Part shown: positions 8,344-18,095 of the stretch, piece after piece
Numbering within the stretch: the stretch's first letter is position 1
Layout: every line of letters begins with the position of its first letter
Origin: Rhizobium sp. N324
GTDB taxonomy: Bacteria > Pseudomonadota > Alphaproteobacteria > Rhizobiales > Rhizobiaceae
Assembly (NCBI RefSeq): GCF_001664485.1
Contig: NZ_CP013630.1
Location: forward strand, 3,851,501-3,915,500
Direction: 5' to 3'
Length of the DNA stretch: 64,000 nucleotides
Notes under the pieces: generated by a model
Database searches by the model: none
Told to the model about the DNA's origin: nothing
Seen by the model: only the letters and a program-made list of their open reading frames with translations
Position numbers and translations under genes: made by a program

Positions 8344-9090
8344 ATGGCTGGCCATTCACAGTTTAAAAACATCATGCACCGCAAGGGCCGTCAGGATGCC
8401 GTGCGGTCGAAAATGTTCTCCAAGCTTGCGCGCGAAATCACCGTAGCCGCCAAGGCCGGCCTGCCCGACCCGATGATGAACGCCCGTCTTCGCCTGGCGA
8501 TCCAGAACGCCAAGGCCCAGTCCATGCCGAAAGACAACATCGACCGCGCCATCAAGAAGGCAGCCGGCGCCGACGGCGAAAACTACGATGAAGTCCGCTA
8601 CGAGGGTTACGGCCCCGGCGGCACGGCGATCATCGTCGAAGCCCTGACCGACAACCGCAACCGCACCGCCTCCAATGTCCGCTCGATCTTCACCAAGGCC
8701 GGCGGAGCGCTTGGCGAAACCGGTTCGGTCTCCTTCTCCTTCGACCATGTCGGCGAAATCACTTACAAGCTCTCCGTCGGCGATGCCGACAAGATGATGG
8801 AAGCCGCGATCGAAGCCGGCGCCGACGATGTCGAGACCGACGAGGAAGGCCACTACATCACCTGCGGTTTCGAAGCTCTCGGCGAAGTGGCAAAGGCGCT
8901 GGAAGCAAGCCTCGGCGAAGCCGAAACCGTCAAGGCCGTCTGGCGCGCTCAGAACAACGTGCCGGTGGATGAAGAAAAGGCCCAGTCGCTGATGAAGCTC
9001 ATCGACAGCCTGGAAGACGATGACGACGTGCAGAACGTCTATTCCAACTTCGAGGTCTCCGAAGAAGTTCTGGCCAAGCTCTCGGCCTGA
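8344..9090 (+). CDS. yebC: YebC/PmpR family translation and regulatory factor
   Basis: The 248-residue protein begins [18 protein letters not shown], the hallmark of YebC/TACO1. The acidic middle ([20 protein letters not shown]) and the late [17 protein letters not shown] are also diagnostic. Members act in the cytoplasm either as transcription regulators (PmpR, RuvC-neighbourhood regulators) or as ribosome factors relieving stalls at prolines. The gene is a common upstream neighbour of ruvCAB in proteobacteria; here an oxidoreductase gene and a chemoreceptor gene intervene. The ATG at 8344 is chosen by homology and lies just after ...CAGGGGTGCC. Confidence 0.95.
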   Translation: MAGHSQFKNIMHRKGRQDAVRSKMFSKLAREITVAAKAGLPDPMMNARLRLAIQNAKAQSMPKDNIDRAIKKAAGADGENYDEVRYEGYGPGGTAIIVEALTDNRNRTASNVRSIFTKAGGALGETGSVSFSFDHVGEITYKLSVGDADKMMEAAIEAGADDVETDEEGHYITCGFEALGEVAKALEASLGEAETVKAVWRAQNNVPVDEEKAQSLMKLIDSLEDDDDVQNVYSNFEVSEEVLAKLSA

Positions 9091-9112
9091 TTTTTCAGAC
9101 ATCCGAATAGAA

Positions 9113-9134
9113 AACCCGGCTGTGATGCCGGGTT
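9113..9134 (+). terminator. Hairpin after yebC
   Basis: Stem AACCCGGC (9113-9120) with loop TGTGAT and GCCGGGTT (9127-9134), 23 bases after the yebC stop. Only a weak T-rich tail (CAGTTTG) follows, so termination efficiency is uncertain. Confidence 0.55.
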
Positions 9135-9166
9135 CAGTTTGTTGACAAACCTTGCTCTTTACTCGC

Positions 9167-9239
9167 CGTCATCCTCGGCCTTGTGCCGAGGATCTGCTGC
9201 AACCACATCAGATGCTCGGGACAAACCCGAGTATGACGA
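9167..9239. repeat. Dispersed palindromic intergenic repeat
   Basis: Two small stems, CCTCGG...CCGAGG (9174-9192) and CTCGGG-ACAAA-CCCGAG (9215-9231), are enclosed by an outer inverted pair beginning CGTCATCCTCGG and ending CCGAGTATGACG. The form CGTCATCCTCGG...CCGAGGATGACG is a very common intergenic repeat in rhizobia (from memory). The rest of the 257-base gap between yebC and the oxidoreductase gene shows nothing else. Confidence 0.6.
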
Positions 9240-9347
9240 AAGAGTGGTTGGCCGCCTTGAACCCGGTGGTGATGCCGGACTTCTTCTGACGGGTAGCTCC
9301 TCGCCTCGCACATGATGTTCTACTCTTAAAGACGCTCGTTACGAACC

Positions 9348-10349
9348 CTAAGCGGCCGCCCGCATGAAGCTTCCCAAGCCGGCAAACAATTCCACCGATC
9401 TCAGCCGGGTTTCGATATCGTGGATCGGCATCGAGATGATCACCTCGTCGGCCTGCGTTTCCTTGAGAAACTCGGTCAGCTTCGCCTCCGCCGTCTTCGG
9501 CGACCCGACCACTGCGTAGCGCAGCGTATGCTCGACGTTCGTCTTCTCCATCGGCGACCAGAAATTTTCCATATCGGCCACCGGGCGCGGGAACGGGCCG
9601 CGGACATTGCGGCGCAGGTTGACGAATTGCTGCTCGGCCGAGGTGAAATGGTAGCGTGCCTCCTCGTCCGTCGCCGCCACAGCGCCCATGACGCCAACCA
9701 TCACATAGGGCTTGTCGAGCGTTGCCGAGGGCTGGAAGCGGTCGCGGTAGATCGCAATCGCATCGAGCAGCATGTCGGGCGCGAAATGCGAGGCGAAGGC
9801 ATAGGGAAGCCCGAGCATGGCGGCGAGCTGGGCGCTGTAGAGGCTGGAGCCGAGCAGCCAGATCGGGATGTGCGAGCCATTGCCGGGAACGGCGAGGATC
9901 GCCTGGTTGTCGACCGGCGTGCCGAGCAGCTGCTGCAGTTCGACCACGTCGTTCGGAAAGCTATTGGCGCCGGCCTCGAGATTGCGCCGTAGCGCCTGTG
10001 CCGTGCGCATATCCGTCCCCGGCGCGCGCCCGAGGCCGAGATCGACGCGGCCGGGGAAGAGCGCCTCCAGCGTGCCGAACTGCTCGGCGATGACGAGCGG
10101 CGAATGATTGGGCAGCATGATGCCGCCGGAGCCGATGCGGATACTCTTCGTCGCCGCCCCGACATGACCGATGACGACTGACGTGGCCGCACTGGCGATC
10201 CCCGGCATGCCGTGATGCTCGGCGAGCCAGAAGCGCTTGTAGCCGAATTCCTCGGCCTTGCGAGCCATCCGCGCCGAACTCTCGAGAGACTGGCTGACGG
10301 TGCTGCCATCGGCAACGGGGGAGAGGTCGAGTATGGAAAAGGGAACCAT
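9348..10349 (-). CDS. Luciferase-like FMN-dependent monooxygenase (MsnO8-type)
   Basis: The 333-residue protein of the bacterial luciferase-like superfamily begins with [12 protein letters not shown], then [16 protein letters not shown], both conserved in the LLM group related to MsnO8/Yhb[20 protein letters not shown] and [11 protein letters not shown] complete the barrel signature. Members are cytoplasmic TIM-barrel oxidoreductases using reduced FMN; the substrate is unknown. The ATG at 10349 is preceded by GGCAGG and aligns with the family start, so the longer upstream reading is not used. It stands alone, and a hairpin with T tracts lies between it and the chemoreceptor gene. Confidence 0.88.
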   Translation of the reverse strand: MVPFSILDLSPVADGSTVSQSLESSARMARKAEEFGYKRFWLAEHHGMPGIASAATSVVIGHVGAATKSIRIGSGGIMLPNHSPLVIAEQFGTLEALFPGRVDLGLGRAPGTDMRTAQALRRNLEAGANSFPNDVVELQQLLGTPVDNQAILAVPGNGSHIPIWLLGSSLYSAQLAAMLGLPYAFASHFAPDMLLDAIAIYRDRFQPSATLDKPYVMVGVMGAVAATDEEARYHFTSAEQQFVNLRRNVRGPFPRPVADMENFWSPMEKTNVEHTLRYAVVGSPKTAEAKLTEFLKETQADEVIISMPIHDIETRLRSVELFAGLGSFMRAAA

Positions 10350-10431
10350 GGGAAACCTGCCGGGCAAGTGAAGGATGCAGCCTATGTAGGTTCGCGCCCG
10401 CGCCATTCCAAACCATGCGCGCAATCAAAAG

Positions 10432-10465
10432 GGCCGCGCGAGCGCGACCCCTTTTTTTGCATTAG
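10432..10465. terminator. Bidirectional-looking terminator between oxidoreductase and chemoreceptor genes
   Basis: GGG-C-CGCGC / GCGCG-A-CCC stem around 10436-10455, with AAAA on the left and seven T residues on the right. On the minus strand it follows the chemoreceptor stop at 10478 and ends in TTTT. On the plus strand the T run is longer. It most likely ends the minus-strand chemoreceptor message. Confidence 0.55.
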
Positions 10466-10477
10466 TGGAAATGATGG

Positions 10478-12793
10478 CTAGCGATGGCGGCGGAGCACAT
10501 GCACCTCGGCGCTCGGCGTGTGGTGGTCAGGCGGCAGCGTGAAATTGCCGAGCTGGCGGTCCATTTCCAGGGCTTCCGTCGCCAGCCTGTGGATCGCAGC
10601 CGTGGTCTCTTCGACCATCGAGGCATTCTGCTGCGTCATCGCGTCGAGTTCGGCGACAGCGCTGTTGATCTCCCGCAGCGTATTGGCTTCCTCGCGCGTC
10701 GCACCCATGATGTCGTTGATCTGTGCGTTGATCGCCTCGACACGGGCACCGATACCGGTCAGCGCAACGCCCGCTTTTTCCACAAGCGACACGCCGCTTT
10801 CGACCTCATGCGTCGATTTCTGCAGCAGGCTGGAGATTTCCTTGGCCGCACTCGACGAGCGCTGGGCGAGTTCGCGCACTTCCATGGCGACAACGGCGAA
10901 GCCCTTGCCCGATTCACCGGCGCGCGCCGCCTCGACGCCGGCGTTGAGCGCCAGGAGGTTGGTCTGGAAGGCGATGTCGTCGATGACCGAGATGATCGTG
11001 TTGATCTGGCGCGAGGAGGCCTGGATCGCCTCCATCGCCGCGATCGTCTCGCGCATGATCTGGCCGGAGCCGGTCGTCTCCTTCTTGGCGTCGCGGGCGA
11101 TGCGCTCGGCCTGTTCGGCCCGCTCGATCTGCTGGCGGACGGACTGGGTGATGGCGCTGATCGCATTCGCCGTCTCGGTGATCGAGCCGGCCTGGCGCTC
11201 GGTGCGGCCGGCAAGCTCGTCGGCGCCGGTGCGCATCTCCTCGGAGCCGGCGCGCACCGCCATCGAGTTGCCGCCGATGGCCGTCATGGTTTCACTCAGC
11301 GTCGCCAGTGCCTCGTTGAAATTGACGCGCAGGCTTTCGAGCTCGTTCGGGAAGCGGGTGTCGATCTGGTAGGCAAGATCGCCAGCCGCCAGATGGTGCA
11401 GGCCCTCATCGATCGCTTCGACCACCTGCTGCAGCGTCTTCGCCTCGGCTTCGCGCTCGGCCAGATTCTGCTGGCGGTCGCGATCGGCCTGCAGACGCGT
11501 CTCTTCGCTGGCGGCTTCGAGTTCGCGGCTTTCGATCAGCGACTGGCGGAAACGGGCAAGCGCGTTCGCCATCGTGCCGATCTCGTCCTTGCGGTTGAGG
11601 CTGCCGATCTCGCTATCGAGCTTGCCGTCGGCAACATCGCGGGTGACGCCGGCAAGCCGCGCAAGCGGCGAAAACAGAAAATTGGTGACGAGGCCGGTGG
11701 CCACCGCCATGACGACGAGCACGCCGATGCCGATCATCGTCAGCAGCGTGGCGATCTCGATCGAGCCGGCATTGAGTTCACTCAAGAGCACGCTTTCGAC
11801 AACGAGGAAGCGGTCGCCGCGGTAGTCGATGCCGCGGACATAGGCGCGGGCCGGCCCGTCCGCCCTGTCGAAATCGGCAACCGTCATCGCCGAACTGGCA
11901 AGCGCGTCCTTGATGAAGGTGAAAGGGGTCGCATCGAGCGTCGCGAGCTTGCCGCTCGGGTCGAGGCCGACTGCCGAGCCGTCACCGGAAACGATCGCCG
12001 CCCGCGCCGTGCTGTCCTGGACGATACCCTTGCCAAGGATGCTGGTGACGATGTCGTCGCGCACCTTGAAGAGGAAGATGCCCTTGGCCGCCCCGAGTTT
12101 GACGATCGGCACGGCATAGAAGATTGCCGATTTGCCGCTGGCGGCATCGACGCGGAGGCCGGAAAAACCTGTCGGCGCGGCGTCGTCGGTCGCCTTGGCG
12201 GTATTCTCGATTGCCTTGCCGAAGGCGATACCGGCGCCGGTTGCCTTCCAGGCGTCCGACTTCAGGTTCTCGGCGAAGTCGTCCTGCTTCTTGTAGGAAT
12301 AAAGCACGGTGCCGTCGAGATCGGCGATCAGCAGGTCGCTGAAGGCGGTATCCTCCAGATCGCGGGCGACTTCGCCCTGCGTCTTCTCATGGTTCGAATA
12401 ATAAAAGCCGCTCGGCCCTTCCGGCTTCATCAGCTTCTCGCGCTGGTCAGCCGGGTTGGGATTGCCCGCAATGAAAACCTTCTTCAATTCGGCGCGGGCG
12501 TCGCCCGAGGTCTTCTCGATCGTCTTCCAGCCGCTCTTCAGGCTGGTGATCGACATCTGCAGCGCTTCGATGCGCGCGATGGAATTCGCCTGGTTCTCGA
12601 GCTGCGCCAGCTGATCCTGCAGCATGTCGCCGCGAAAGATCAGCACGCTCTCCTTGGCCTTCAGCGCCTGCTCGTCGGAGATCCGGCTGCTGGCAAAATA
12701 GGCAAGCACGTCGATCACGGCAATCGACAGCACAGTCAGCAGAATGAATGTGGCAATGACCTTGAAGGACAGGGACTGAAATCTCTGAGCCAT
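10478..12793 (-). CDS. Methyl-accepting chemotaxis protein with large periplasmic domain
   Basis: Chemoreceptor of 771 residues. TM1 lies at about residues 10-33 and TM2 at about 346-374 ([18 protein letters not shown]), with a roughly 310-residue periplasmic sensor resembling a double Cache/PAS arrangement ([14 protein letters not shown]). A HAMP unit and linker follow, then the signalling hairpin with tip [20 protein letters not shown]. The ATG at 12793 follows AGGGG and gives an N-terminal TM directly; upstream in-frame codons would add an implausible Cys/Arg-rich leader. It is a single-gene unit about 38 kb from the chemosensory cluster, so its partner kinase may be elsewhere. The ligand is unknown. 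Confidence 0.9.
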   Translation of the reverse strand: MAQRFQSLSFKVIATFILLTVLSIAVIDVLAYFASSRISDEQALKAKESVLIFRGDMLQDQLAQLENQANSIARIEALQMSITSLKSGWKTIEKTSGDARAELKKVFIAGNPNPADQREKLMKPEGPSGFYYSNHEKTQGEVARDLEDTAFSDLLIADLDGTVLYSYKKQDDFAENLKSDAWKATGAGIAFGKAIENTAKATDDAAPTGFSGLRVDAASGKSAIFYAVPIVKLGAAKGIFLFKVRDDIVTSILGKGIVQDSTARAAIVSGDGSAVGLDPSGKLATLDATPFTFIKDALASSAMTVADFDRADGPARAYVRGIDYRGDRFLVVESVLLSELNAGSIEIATLLTMIGIGVLVVMAVATGLVTNFLFSPLARLAGVTRDVADGKLDSEIGSLNRKDEIGTMANALARFRQSLIESRELEAASEETRLQADRDRQQNLAEREAEAKTLQQVVEAIDEGLHHLAAGDLAYQIDTRFPNELESLRVNFNEALATLSETMTAIGGNSMAVRAGSEEMRTGADELAGRTERQAGSITETANAISAITQSVRQQIERAEQAERIARDAKKETTGSGQIMRETIAAMEAIQASSRQINTIISVIDDIAFQTNLLALNAGVEAARAGESGKGFAVVAMEVRELAQRSSSAAKEISSLLQKSTHEVESGVSLVEKAGVALTGIGARVEAINAQINDIMGATREEANTLREINSAVAELDAMTQQNASMVEETTAAIHRLATEALEMDRQLGNFTLPPDHHTPSAEVHVLRRHR

Positions 12794-12976
12794 GTACGAC
12801 GAACCCCTCTGACGCACCTGCCGGCGTGGGCACGCAGCGCATGCCTGATCGACCGATCTTTGAACAGAACATCGGGGGCTTATCTCCTTGCGACACGAGA
12901 ACCCCTTCGTATTTGACACTAGAATTCAAGCATCTGTTTTAATTCGCGGTAAATGGAGGCTCTTAAATCCGAGAAT

Positions 12977-12991
12977 GTTTTTGTTTTGTTC
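12977..12991 (+). promoter_or_regulatory. Candidate SOS (LexA) box upstream of ruvC
   Basis: GTTT-N7-GTTC at 12977-12991, 44 bases before the ruvC ATG, matches the alphaproteobacterial LexA box GTTC-N7-GTTC at seven of eight positions. ruvCAB is LexA-controlled in several alphaproteobacteria. The single mismatch and the T-rich context make it tentative. Confidence 0.35.
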
Positions 12992-13034
12992 ACATATCGA
13001 TGGCAGTTATTTCGCAGTCGCTATAGGTTGAACC

Positions 13035-13544
13035 ATGCAAAATACGATTCGCATCATCGGCATCGATCCCGGCCTTCGTCGCACCGGCTGGGGAATCATC
13101 GACACGCTGGGCAATTCCCTGCGGTTTGTGGCCTCCGGAACCGTGACCTCCGATGGCGACATGGATCTCGCCTCCCGCCTCTGCCAGCTGCATGACGGCC
13201 TGGCGGAGGTCGTCCATACTTACAAGCCGGATGAAGCCGCCGTCGAACAGACCTTCGTCAATAAGGATGCGGTGGCGACCCTGAAGCTTGGCCAAGCCCG
13301 CGGCATCGCCATGCTGGTGCCGGCGCGCGCCGGGCTGCACGTCTCAGAATACGCCCCGAATGCCGTCAAGAAGGCGGTCATCGGCGTCGGCCATGGTGAA
13401 AAACATCAGATTCACATGATGTTGAAGATCCTGATGCCGAAAGTCGAATTCAAGGGCGACGATGCCGCCGACGCCCTGGCGATCGCCATCTGCCACGCCC
13501 ACAACCGCGGGAGCAACCGGATGCGGCAAGCACTGGCCGGCTAA
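13035..13544 (+). CDS. ruvC: Holliday junction resolvase RuvC
   Basis: Crossover-junction endonuclease that cuts Holliday junctions delivered by RuvAB. The protein has 169 residues, the standard length. [14 protein letters not shown] holds the first catalytic Asp (D11), [11 protein letters not shown] the catalytic Glu, and [16 protein letters not shown] the two C-terminal acidic residues. The usual partner ruvA is not next: a vapBC cassette separates them by 735 bases. The possible LexA box lies upstream. The gene is divergent from the chemoreceptor gene. Confidence 0.97.
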   Translation: MQNTIRIIGIDPGLRRTGWGIIDTLGNSLRFVASGTVTSDGDMDLASRLCQLHDGLAEVVHTYKPDEAAVEQTFVNKDAVATLKLGQARGIAMLVPARAGLHVSEYAPNAVKKAVIGVGHGEKHQIHMMLKILMPKVEFKGDDAADALAIAICHAHNRGSNRMRQALAG

Positions 13545-13550
13545 TCTGTT

Positions 13551-13585
13551 CTTGACTTGTTCCGATAGTAAGGATAATTCTTACT
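13551..13585 (+). promoter_or_regulatory. Promoter and autoregulatory operator of vapBC
   Basis: A -35 CTTGAC at 13551-13556 and -10 GATAAT at 13573-13578, spaced 16 bases, form a strong sigma-70 promoter in the rhizobial style. The -10 lies in the spacer of a perfect inverted repeat, AGTAAG (13567-13572) and CTTACT (13580-13585), ideally placed for repression by a dimeric VapB or VapBC complex. GGAG at 13591-13594 then leads to the vapB ATG at 13602. Confidence 0.6.
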
Positions 13586-13601
13586 TCGAAGGAGCAGCAA
13601 G

Positions 13602-13853
13602 ATGCGCGTCACGTCCAAAGGCCAGGTGACCATTCCTCGCGATCTCAGAGAACTTGCGGGCATCGAGCCCAACAGCGAGGTCATCTTCTCGATCGAGAAC
13701 GGCAAGCTGGTTCTCTCGCCGAAGAACGGCAAGCAGGAGATCGAGGATCGGGGGCGGCTCGACCGTTTCCTGCAGACGATCCGCCGTCTGGAAGGAACCG
13801 GCGATCAGGCGATCAATGCCGAAGACCTCATGTCGATGACCCGTGATCGCTGA
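13602..13853 (+). CDS. vapB: AbrB/MazE-type antitoxin
   Basis: Antitoxin of 83 residues. The N-terminal swapped-hairpin AbrB domain is clear: MRVTSKGQVTIPRDLREL and then EVIFSIENGKLVLSP. The C-terminal tail (GRLDRFLQTIRRLEGTGD) is the likely toxin-binding helix. The stop TGA overlaps the toxin ATG (13851-13855), the typical coupled arrangement. By family it neutralises the PIN toxin and represses its own promoter through the inverted repeat at 13567-13585. It lies within the ruvC-ruvA gap, 57 bases after ruvC. Confidence 0.9.
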   Translation: MRVTSKGQVTIPRDLRELAGIEPNSEVIFSIENGKLVLSPKNGKQEIEDRGRLDRFLQTIRRLEGTGDQAINAEDLMSMTRDR

Positions 13854-14266
13854 TGGCAACGCTTGTCGATACAAGCATACTCGTCGACCTGGCTGTGACC
13901 GGTTCGTACTGGCACGGTTGGTCGCGTCGGAAAATGCTCGACGTCTTCAGAGATGGCCCGGTCCTCATAAATCCGATCATCTATTCCGAATTTTCCGTTC
14001 GCTACGATGATATGGACGAAGTCGACCAACTGCTTCCGCAGGATGAATTCCGCCGCGAGAACCTGCCTTGGCCGGCTGTCTTCGCCGCGGCTCAAGCCTC
14101 CCGGCTTTACCGTCGCGCCGGCGGAGGACGCCAACGGATATTGCCAGACTTCCTCATCGGCGCCCATGCGGCGATTAGGGGCTACAAGATTTTGACCCGC
14201 GACCCCGGCGGATACCGATCGTATTTCCCCTCCGTTGAACTTATCACGCCCGAAACGCACCCTTGA
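13853..14266 (+). CDS. vapC: PIN-domain ribonuclease toxin
   Basis: VapC-type toxin of 137 residues. The acidic PIN residues are present: [10 protein letters not shown] (D6, D12), YSEF (E46), [10 protein letters not shown] (D99) and [13 protein letters not shown] (D117), the last being the typical C-terminal strand motif. The toxin should therefore be catalytically intact and cleave RNA, in other VapCs usually tRNA or rRNA. It starts inside the antitoxin stop, and its own stop lies 13 bases before ruvA, so toxin readthrough could feed ruvA transcription. Confidence 0.9.
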   Translation: MATLVDTSILVDLAVTGSYWHGWSRRKMLDVFRDGPVLINPIIYSEFSVRYDDMDEVDQLLPQDEFRRENLPWPAVFAAAQASRLYRRAGGGRQRILPDFLIGAHAAIRGYKILTRDPGGYRSYFPSVELITPETHP

Positions 14267-14279
14267 GAGACCGCGCCCC

Positions 14280-14894
14280 ATGATTGGCAAGCTGAAAGGC
14301 ACCATAGACGAGATCGGCGAAGACTATGTGCTCGTCGATGTACACGGCGTCTGCTACGTCGCCCACTGCTCGGCCCGTACCCTGTCCAAGCTCGGCTCGG
14401 CCGGCGAGGCCTGCGTGCTGTTCATCGAGACCTATGTGCGCGAGGATCAGTTGAAGCTCTTCGGCTTTATGACCGCATTGGAGCGGGAATGGTTCAACCT
14501 GCTCCAGAGCGTTCAGGGGGTCGGCGCCAAGGTCGCGCTTGCCGTGCTCTCGACCTTGACGCCGGGCGAACTCGCCAATGCGATCGCTCTGCAGGACCGC
14601 GCCGCCGTTTCCCGCGCGCCGGGCGTCGGCCCGAAAGTGGCGATGCGTCTCGTGACCGAACTCAAGAACCGGGCGCCGGCCTTTGCCGGGGAGGCGATCA
14701 ATATCGGCCTCAAGCAGGAACTCGGCGAAGGTGTCGCGGCCGCACCGGTGGCCGATGCAGTCTCCGCGCTGACCAATCTCGGCTATAGCAGAGACCAGGC
14801 GGCCAATGCGGTTGCCGCAGCCATGAAGACGGCGGGCGATGGCGCCGACAGCGCCAAGCTGATCAGGCTGGGATTGAAGGAGTTGGCGCGGTGA
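14280..14894 (+). CDS. ruvA: Holliday junction DNA helicase subunit RuvA
   Basis: RuvA tetramer clamps the four-way junction and loads the RuvB motor. The protein has 204 residues. [20 protein letters not shown] is the N-terminal OB fold; the helix-hairpin-helix motifs [13 protein letters not shown] and [16 protein letters not shown] follow, and the C-terminal UBA-like domain ends in [12 protein letters not shown]. The ATG at 14280 is set by family alignment. It is 13 bases after vapC and 82 bases before ruvB. With the toxin cassette in front, it is likely transcribed both from the ruvC promoter and from the vapB promoter (inference). Confidence 0.97.
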   Translation: MIGKLKGTIDEIGEDYVLVDVHGVCYVAHCSARTLSKLGSAGEACVLFIETYVREDQLKLFGFMTALEREWFNLLQSVQGVGAKVALAVLSTLTPGELANAIALQDRAAVSRAPGVGPKVAMRLVTELKNRAPAFAGEAINIGLKQELGEGVAAAPVADAVSALTNLGYSRDQAANAVAAAMKTAGDGADSAKLIRLGLKELAR

Positions 14895-14976
14895 AGCCGG
14901 GAAAAACGACGGTTGGATATCGAGGCGACCGTTTTTTGGTGTATTGGTGTGAGAGTTTTCGGAACGGAATGAGAGC

Positions 14977-16017
14977 ATGAGCGAACCCGCCCGCCTGATA
15001 TCGCCGGAAAAGCGGGGCGAAGATCTCGACATCACCCTGCGCCCGCAATCGCTGGACGAGTTCACCGGCCAGGCGGAAGCGCGCGCCAATCTCAAGGTCT
15101 TCATCGAGGCGGCGAAGAACCGCGGCGAGGCGCTGGACCATGTGCTCTTCGTCGGCCCGCCCGGCCTCGGCAAGACGACGCTGGCGCAGATCATGGCGAA
15201 GGAGCTCGGCGTCAATTTCCGCTCGACATCCGGTCCGGTGATTGCCAAGGCCGGCGATCTCGCCGCGCTGCTGACCAATCTCGAAGAGCGCGACGTGCTC
15301 TTCATCGACGAGATCCATCGCCTCAACCCGGCTGTCGAGGAAATTCTCTATCCGGCCATGGAGGATTTCCAGCTCGACCTTATCATCGGCGAAGGCCCCG
15401 CCGCGCGCTCGGTGAAGATCGACCTGTCGAAATTCACCCTGGTGGCGGCCACCACCCGTCTCGGCCTGCTGACGACGCCGCTGCGCGACCGCTTCGGCAT
15501 CCCGGTGCGCCTGAGCTTCTATACGGTCGAGGAGCTGGAATTGATCGTGCGCCGCGGTGCGCGGCTGATGAACCTGCCGATGACCGAAGAGGGCGCCCGC
15601 GAGATCGCCAGACGCGCCCGCGGCACCCCGCGCATCGCCGGCCGCCTGCTGCGGCGCGTGCGCGACTTCGCCGAGGTGGCAAGGGCCGAGGCCGTCACCC
15701 GCGAGATCGCCGACGAGGCGCTGACCCGCTTGCTTGTCGACAATGTCGGCTTCGACCAGCTCGACAAACGCTACCTCAACATGATCGCCGTCAATTTCGG
15801 CGGCGGCCCGGTCGGTATCGAAACCATCGCCGCCGGTCTTTCCGAGCCGCGCGACGCGATCGAGGACATCATCGAGCCTTATATGATCCAGCAGGGTTTC
15901 ATTCAGCGCACGCCGCGCGGCCGTGTTCTGACCGCAATCGCGTGGAAACATCTCGGAATGCAACCGCCCAAGGAAATGGAGGCTGCGCAGTTCCGGCTGT
16001 TCCAGGAGGACAACTGA
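14977..16017 (+). CDS. ruvB: Holliday junction branch migration ATPase RuvB
   Basis: AAA+ motor of 346 residues that drives branch migration with RuvA. Walker A is GPPGLGKTT (from residue 60), Walker B is [10 protein letters not shown] (D111-E112), sensor 1 is LVAATTRLG, and the arginine finger is in LRDRFGIP. The C-terminal winged helix contains [11 protein letters not shown]. The next gene begins with GTG immediately after the TGA stop, so transcription continues. In many alphaproteobacteria ruvCAB is followed by the tol-pal genes; here the downstream genes are unrelated. Confidence 0.97.
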   Translation: MSEPARLISPEKRGEDLDITLRPQSLDEFTGQAEARANLKVFIEAAKNRGEALDHVLFVGPPGLGKTTLAQIMAKELGVNFRSTSGPVIAKAGDLAALLTNLEERDVLFIDEIHRLNPAVEEILYPAMEDFQLDLIIGEGPAARSVKIDLSKFTLVAATTRLGLLTTPLRDRFGIPVRLSFYTVEELELIVRRGARLMNLPMTEEGAREIARRARGTPRIAGRLLRRVRDFAEVARAEAVTREIADEALTRLLVDNVGFDQLDKRYLNMIAVNFGGGPVGIETIAAGLSEPRDAIEDIIEPYMIQQGFIQRTPRGRVLTAIAWKHLGMQPPKEMEAAQFRLFQEDN

Positions 16018-16920
16018 GTGATCACCCGCCGCGGATTTTTCAAGGTTCTTGGCGGCGGTATCGCAGGCGTCATGTCGCTCGGCGGTTACGCCTTCGCCTA
16101 TGAACCGCTGGCGAGGCTCGGCATCGCCAGCTACCGGCTGACGCCGCCCGGATGGACGCCGGGGCTGAAACTCCGCGTCGTCGCGCTCGCCGATATCCAT
16201 GCCTGCGAACCCTGGATGTCGGCAAGCCGCATTACCGCGATCTGCCACAGGGCCAATGAACTCGAAGGTGATGTCACCGTCCTGCTCGGCGATTATGCCT
16301 CGGGCATGAATATGGTGACCCAATATGTGCATTCGAGCCAATGGTCGAAGGCGCTCTCCACCCTGCAGGCGCCTCTCGGCGTCCATGCGATCATGGGTAA
16401 CCACGACTGGTGGGAGGACAGGACCGCCCAGAAGAACGGCGGCATGGAAACATTCGGGCACCGGGCGCTTGCCGACGTCGGCATCCCTGTCTACGGCAAC
16501 CGCGCCGTTCGGCTCGAAAAGGATGGCCGCGGCTTCTGGTTCGCAGGCCTCGAAGACCAGTTGGCGCTGCTGCCCGGCAGGAAATGGGGCCGCACACGCA
16601 TGCTCGGTCTCGACGACCTCAAGGGAACGATGGCGCAAGTAACCGACGATGCGCCCGTCATCCTGCTTGCCCATGAGCCCGATATCTTTCCGCGCGTGCC
16701 CGAGCGCGTCTCGCTGACCCTGTCGGGCCACACCCATGGCGGGCAGATCCGTTTCCTCGGCCGTTCGCCGATCGTCCCCTCGCGTTACGGCAATCGCTAC
16801 GCCTATGGTCATATCGTCGAGGAGCGCCGTAATATCATCGTCTCCGGTGGTCTCGGCTGCTCCATTGCGCCGGTGCGCTTCGGCGTGCCGCCGGAAATCG
16901 TCGTGATCGATCTCGGATAG
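16018..16920 (+). CDS. Tat-exported metallophosphoesterase
   Basis: Protein of 300 residues. The N terminus ITRRGFFKVLGGG is a twin-arginine signal (RRGFFK) followed by a short hydrophobic stretch. Calcineurin-type metal motifs are complete: ALADIHACEPW, VLLGDYASG, IMGNHDWWED, LLAHEPDIF and LSGHTHGGQIRF. It starts with GTG abutting the ruvB stop, and AGGAGG lies within the ruvB C terminus. Location should be periplasmic or membrane-anchored. YkuE/YaeI-like enzymes of this type are proposed to act on lipids or phosphodiesters; the substrate here is unknown. Confidence 0.88.
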   Translation: MITRRGFFKVLGGGIAGVMSLGGYAFAYEPLARLGIASYRLTPPGWTPGLKLRVVALADIHACEPWMSASRITAICHRANELEGDVTVLLGDYASGMNMVTQYVHSSQWSKALSTLQAPLGVHAIMGNHDWWEDRTAQKNGGMETFGHRALADVGIPVYGNRAVRLEKDGRGFWFAGLEDQLALLPGRKWGRTRMLGLDDLKGTMAQVTDDAPVILLAHEPDIFPRVPERVSLTLSGHTHGGQIRFLGRSPIVPSRYGNRYAYGHIVEERRNIIVSGGLGCSIAPVRFGVPPEIVVIDLG

Positions 16921-16926
16921 AATGAC

Positions 16927-17439
16927 ATGAGCAAGCGCACCCTCATCCGCCTGACTGCCAGCGCTGAGCGTTTCAATTATCGCATCGCCGGCCTCGGCTT
17001 TCGCGATGGCCACGTGCTCGTTCATCGCGCCGTGCACGAGCCCTTCTGGACCTTTCCGGGCGGCAGGGCGGAGATCGGCGAGACGTCGGAGGAAACGCTG
17101 AAACGGGAGATGGTCGAAGAACTCGGCCTCGAAGTCACCGTCTCCCGCCTGCTCTGGGTCGTCGAGAATTTCTTCCGCTACGAGGAGCGCGACTGGCATG
17201 AACTCGGCCTCTATTATCTGATGGACATCCCCCTGGAATTCCCCTTCCGGCCGGGCGAAATCATCCACCGCGTCGAAGACGGCGACAACCATCTCGAATT
17301 CAAATGGGTGCTTGCGACGCGCCAGGCCCTGACCGAGCTCGACATCCCGCCCTATTTCATCGCCGATGAAATCGAGAACCTGCCCGTAGCACCCCGTCAT
17401 CTCGTCTGGCGCGACGGCAATCTCGATCAGAAGAACTGA
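16927..17439 (+). CDS. Nudix hydrolase
   Basis: Protein of 170 residues. The Nudix box GGRAEIGETSEETLKREMVEELGLE matches GX5EX7REUXEEXGU; key residues are the leading Gly, the REMVEE core and the terminal Gly (written here as GGRAEIGE...REMVEELG). Family enzymes hydrolyse nucleoside diphosphates linked to another group, often damaged nucleotides. It begins six bases after the phosphoesterase stop, in a probable ruvB-phosphoesterase-nudix transcript. The substrate cannot be assigned. Confidence 0.88.
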   Translation: MSKRTLIRLTASAERFNYRIAGLGFRDGHVLVHRAVHEPFWTFPGGRAEIGETSEETLKREMVEELGLEVTVSRLLWVVENFFRYEERDWHELGLYYLMDIPLEFPFRPGEIIHRVEDGDNHLEFKWVLATRQALTELDIPPYFIADEIENLPVAPRHLVWRDGNLDQKN

Positions 17440-17445
17440 CGCAGG

Positions 17446-17505
17446 CAATTCAAAGTGGTTACAGCGTCCTTTGCGCGCCCCAAAGGGCGCGCGGCGCTGC
17501 GGCCA
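17446..17505. repeat. Dispersed palindromic repeat after the Nudix gene
   Basis: It opens with CAATTCAAAGTGGT (also at 6243) and continues TTACAGCGTCC with a GC-rich hairpin TTGCGCGCCC-CAAA-GGGCGCGCGG and then CGCTGCGG. A related copy (GCAGCGTCCTTCGCGCGCC...) lies at 36488-36530. It may serve as a terminator-like stem for the upstream operon. Confidence 0.6.
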
Positions 17506-17531
17506 AAAGCGCTCAAAGAGGAGATGCGCCG

Positions 17532-18095
17532 ATGCCGGCCTACGATCCCATCAGATCATTTCGCAAGCTCGCCTATAACAACGCTCTCGCCAACCACCGT
17601 CTGCTTCAGGCCTGCACGGCATTGAAGCCCGGCGAATTCGAAGCGCCGCGCACGAACTTTTTCCCCTCGATCAAGGAAACCTTGAACCACATCATCACGG
17701 TCGACTGGTTCTATGTCGACGGACTGGAAGCCGGCACGCTCGGCTACCAGGCCTTCGAGGTCGACGAACCCTTCGACGACATCACATCGCTGGCGCAAGC
17801 GCAGGCGAAGGTCGACCAGCGGCTGACGACGCTTTGCGAGGCCCTGACGCCGGAGAAGCTCACGTCAACGGTCCGCCTCCATCGCGGAGACCGCATCCAG
17901 GAGGAGCGGATGGACGACGTACTCGCCCACCTCTTCCAGCACCAGACCCATCATCGCGGCCAGGTGCATGCGATGCTCTCCAGCACCAGCGTCGCTCCGC
18001 CGCAGCTCGACGAATTCATCGTCGCCGACGATGCGAAATTTCGCGGGCGCGAACTCGCTGGACTCGGCTGGAGTGAAGAAACGCTGATGCTTTAA
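17532..18095 (+). CDS. DinB family metal-dependent protein
   Basis: Protein of 187 residues of the DinB/YfiT four-helix fold. The three metal-binding histidines are recognisable in NHIITVDWFYVDGL and HQTHHRGQVHAML. Family members include thiol-dependent S-transferases (bacillithiol or mycothiol users), many of unknown function; the rhizobial enzyme cannot be assigned a thiol. Its stop codon overlaps the convergent acvB stop (18092-18095). GAGGAG lies just before the ATG at 17532. Confidence 0.88.
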   Translation: MPAYDPIRSFRKLAYNNALANHRLLQACTALKPGEFEAPRTNFFPSIKETLNHIITVDWFYVDGLEAGTLGYQAFEVDEPFDDITSLAQAQAKVDQRLTTLCEALTPEKLTSTVRLHRGDRIQEERMDDVLAHLFQHQTHHRGQVHAMLSSTSVAPPQLDEFIVADDAKFRGRELAGLGWSEETLML

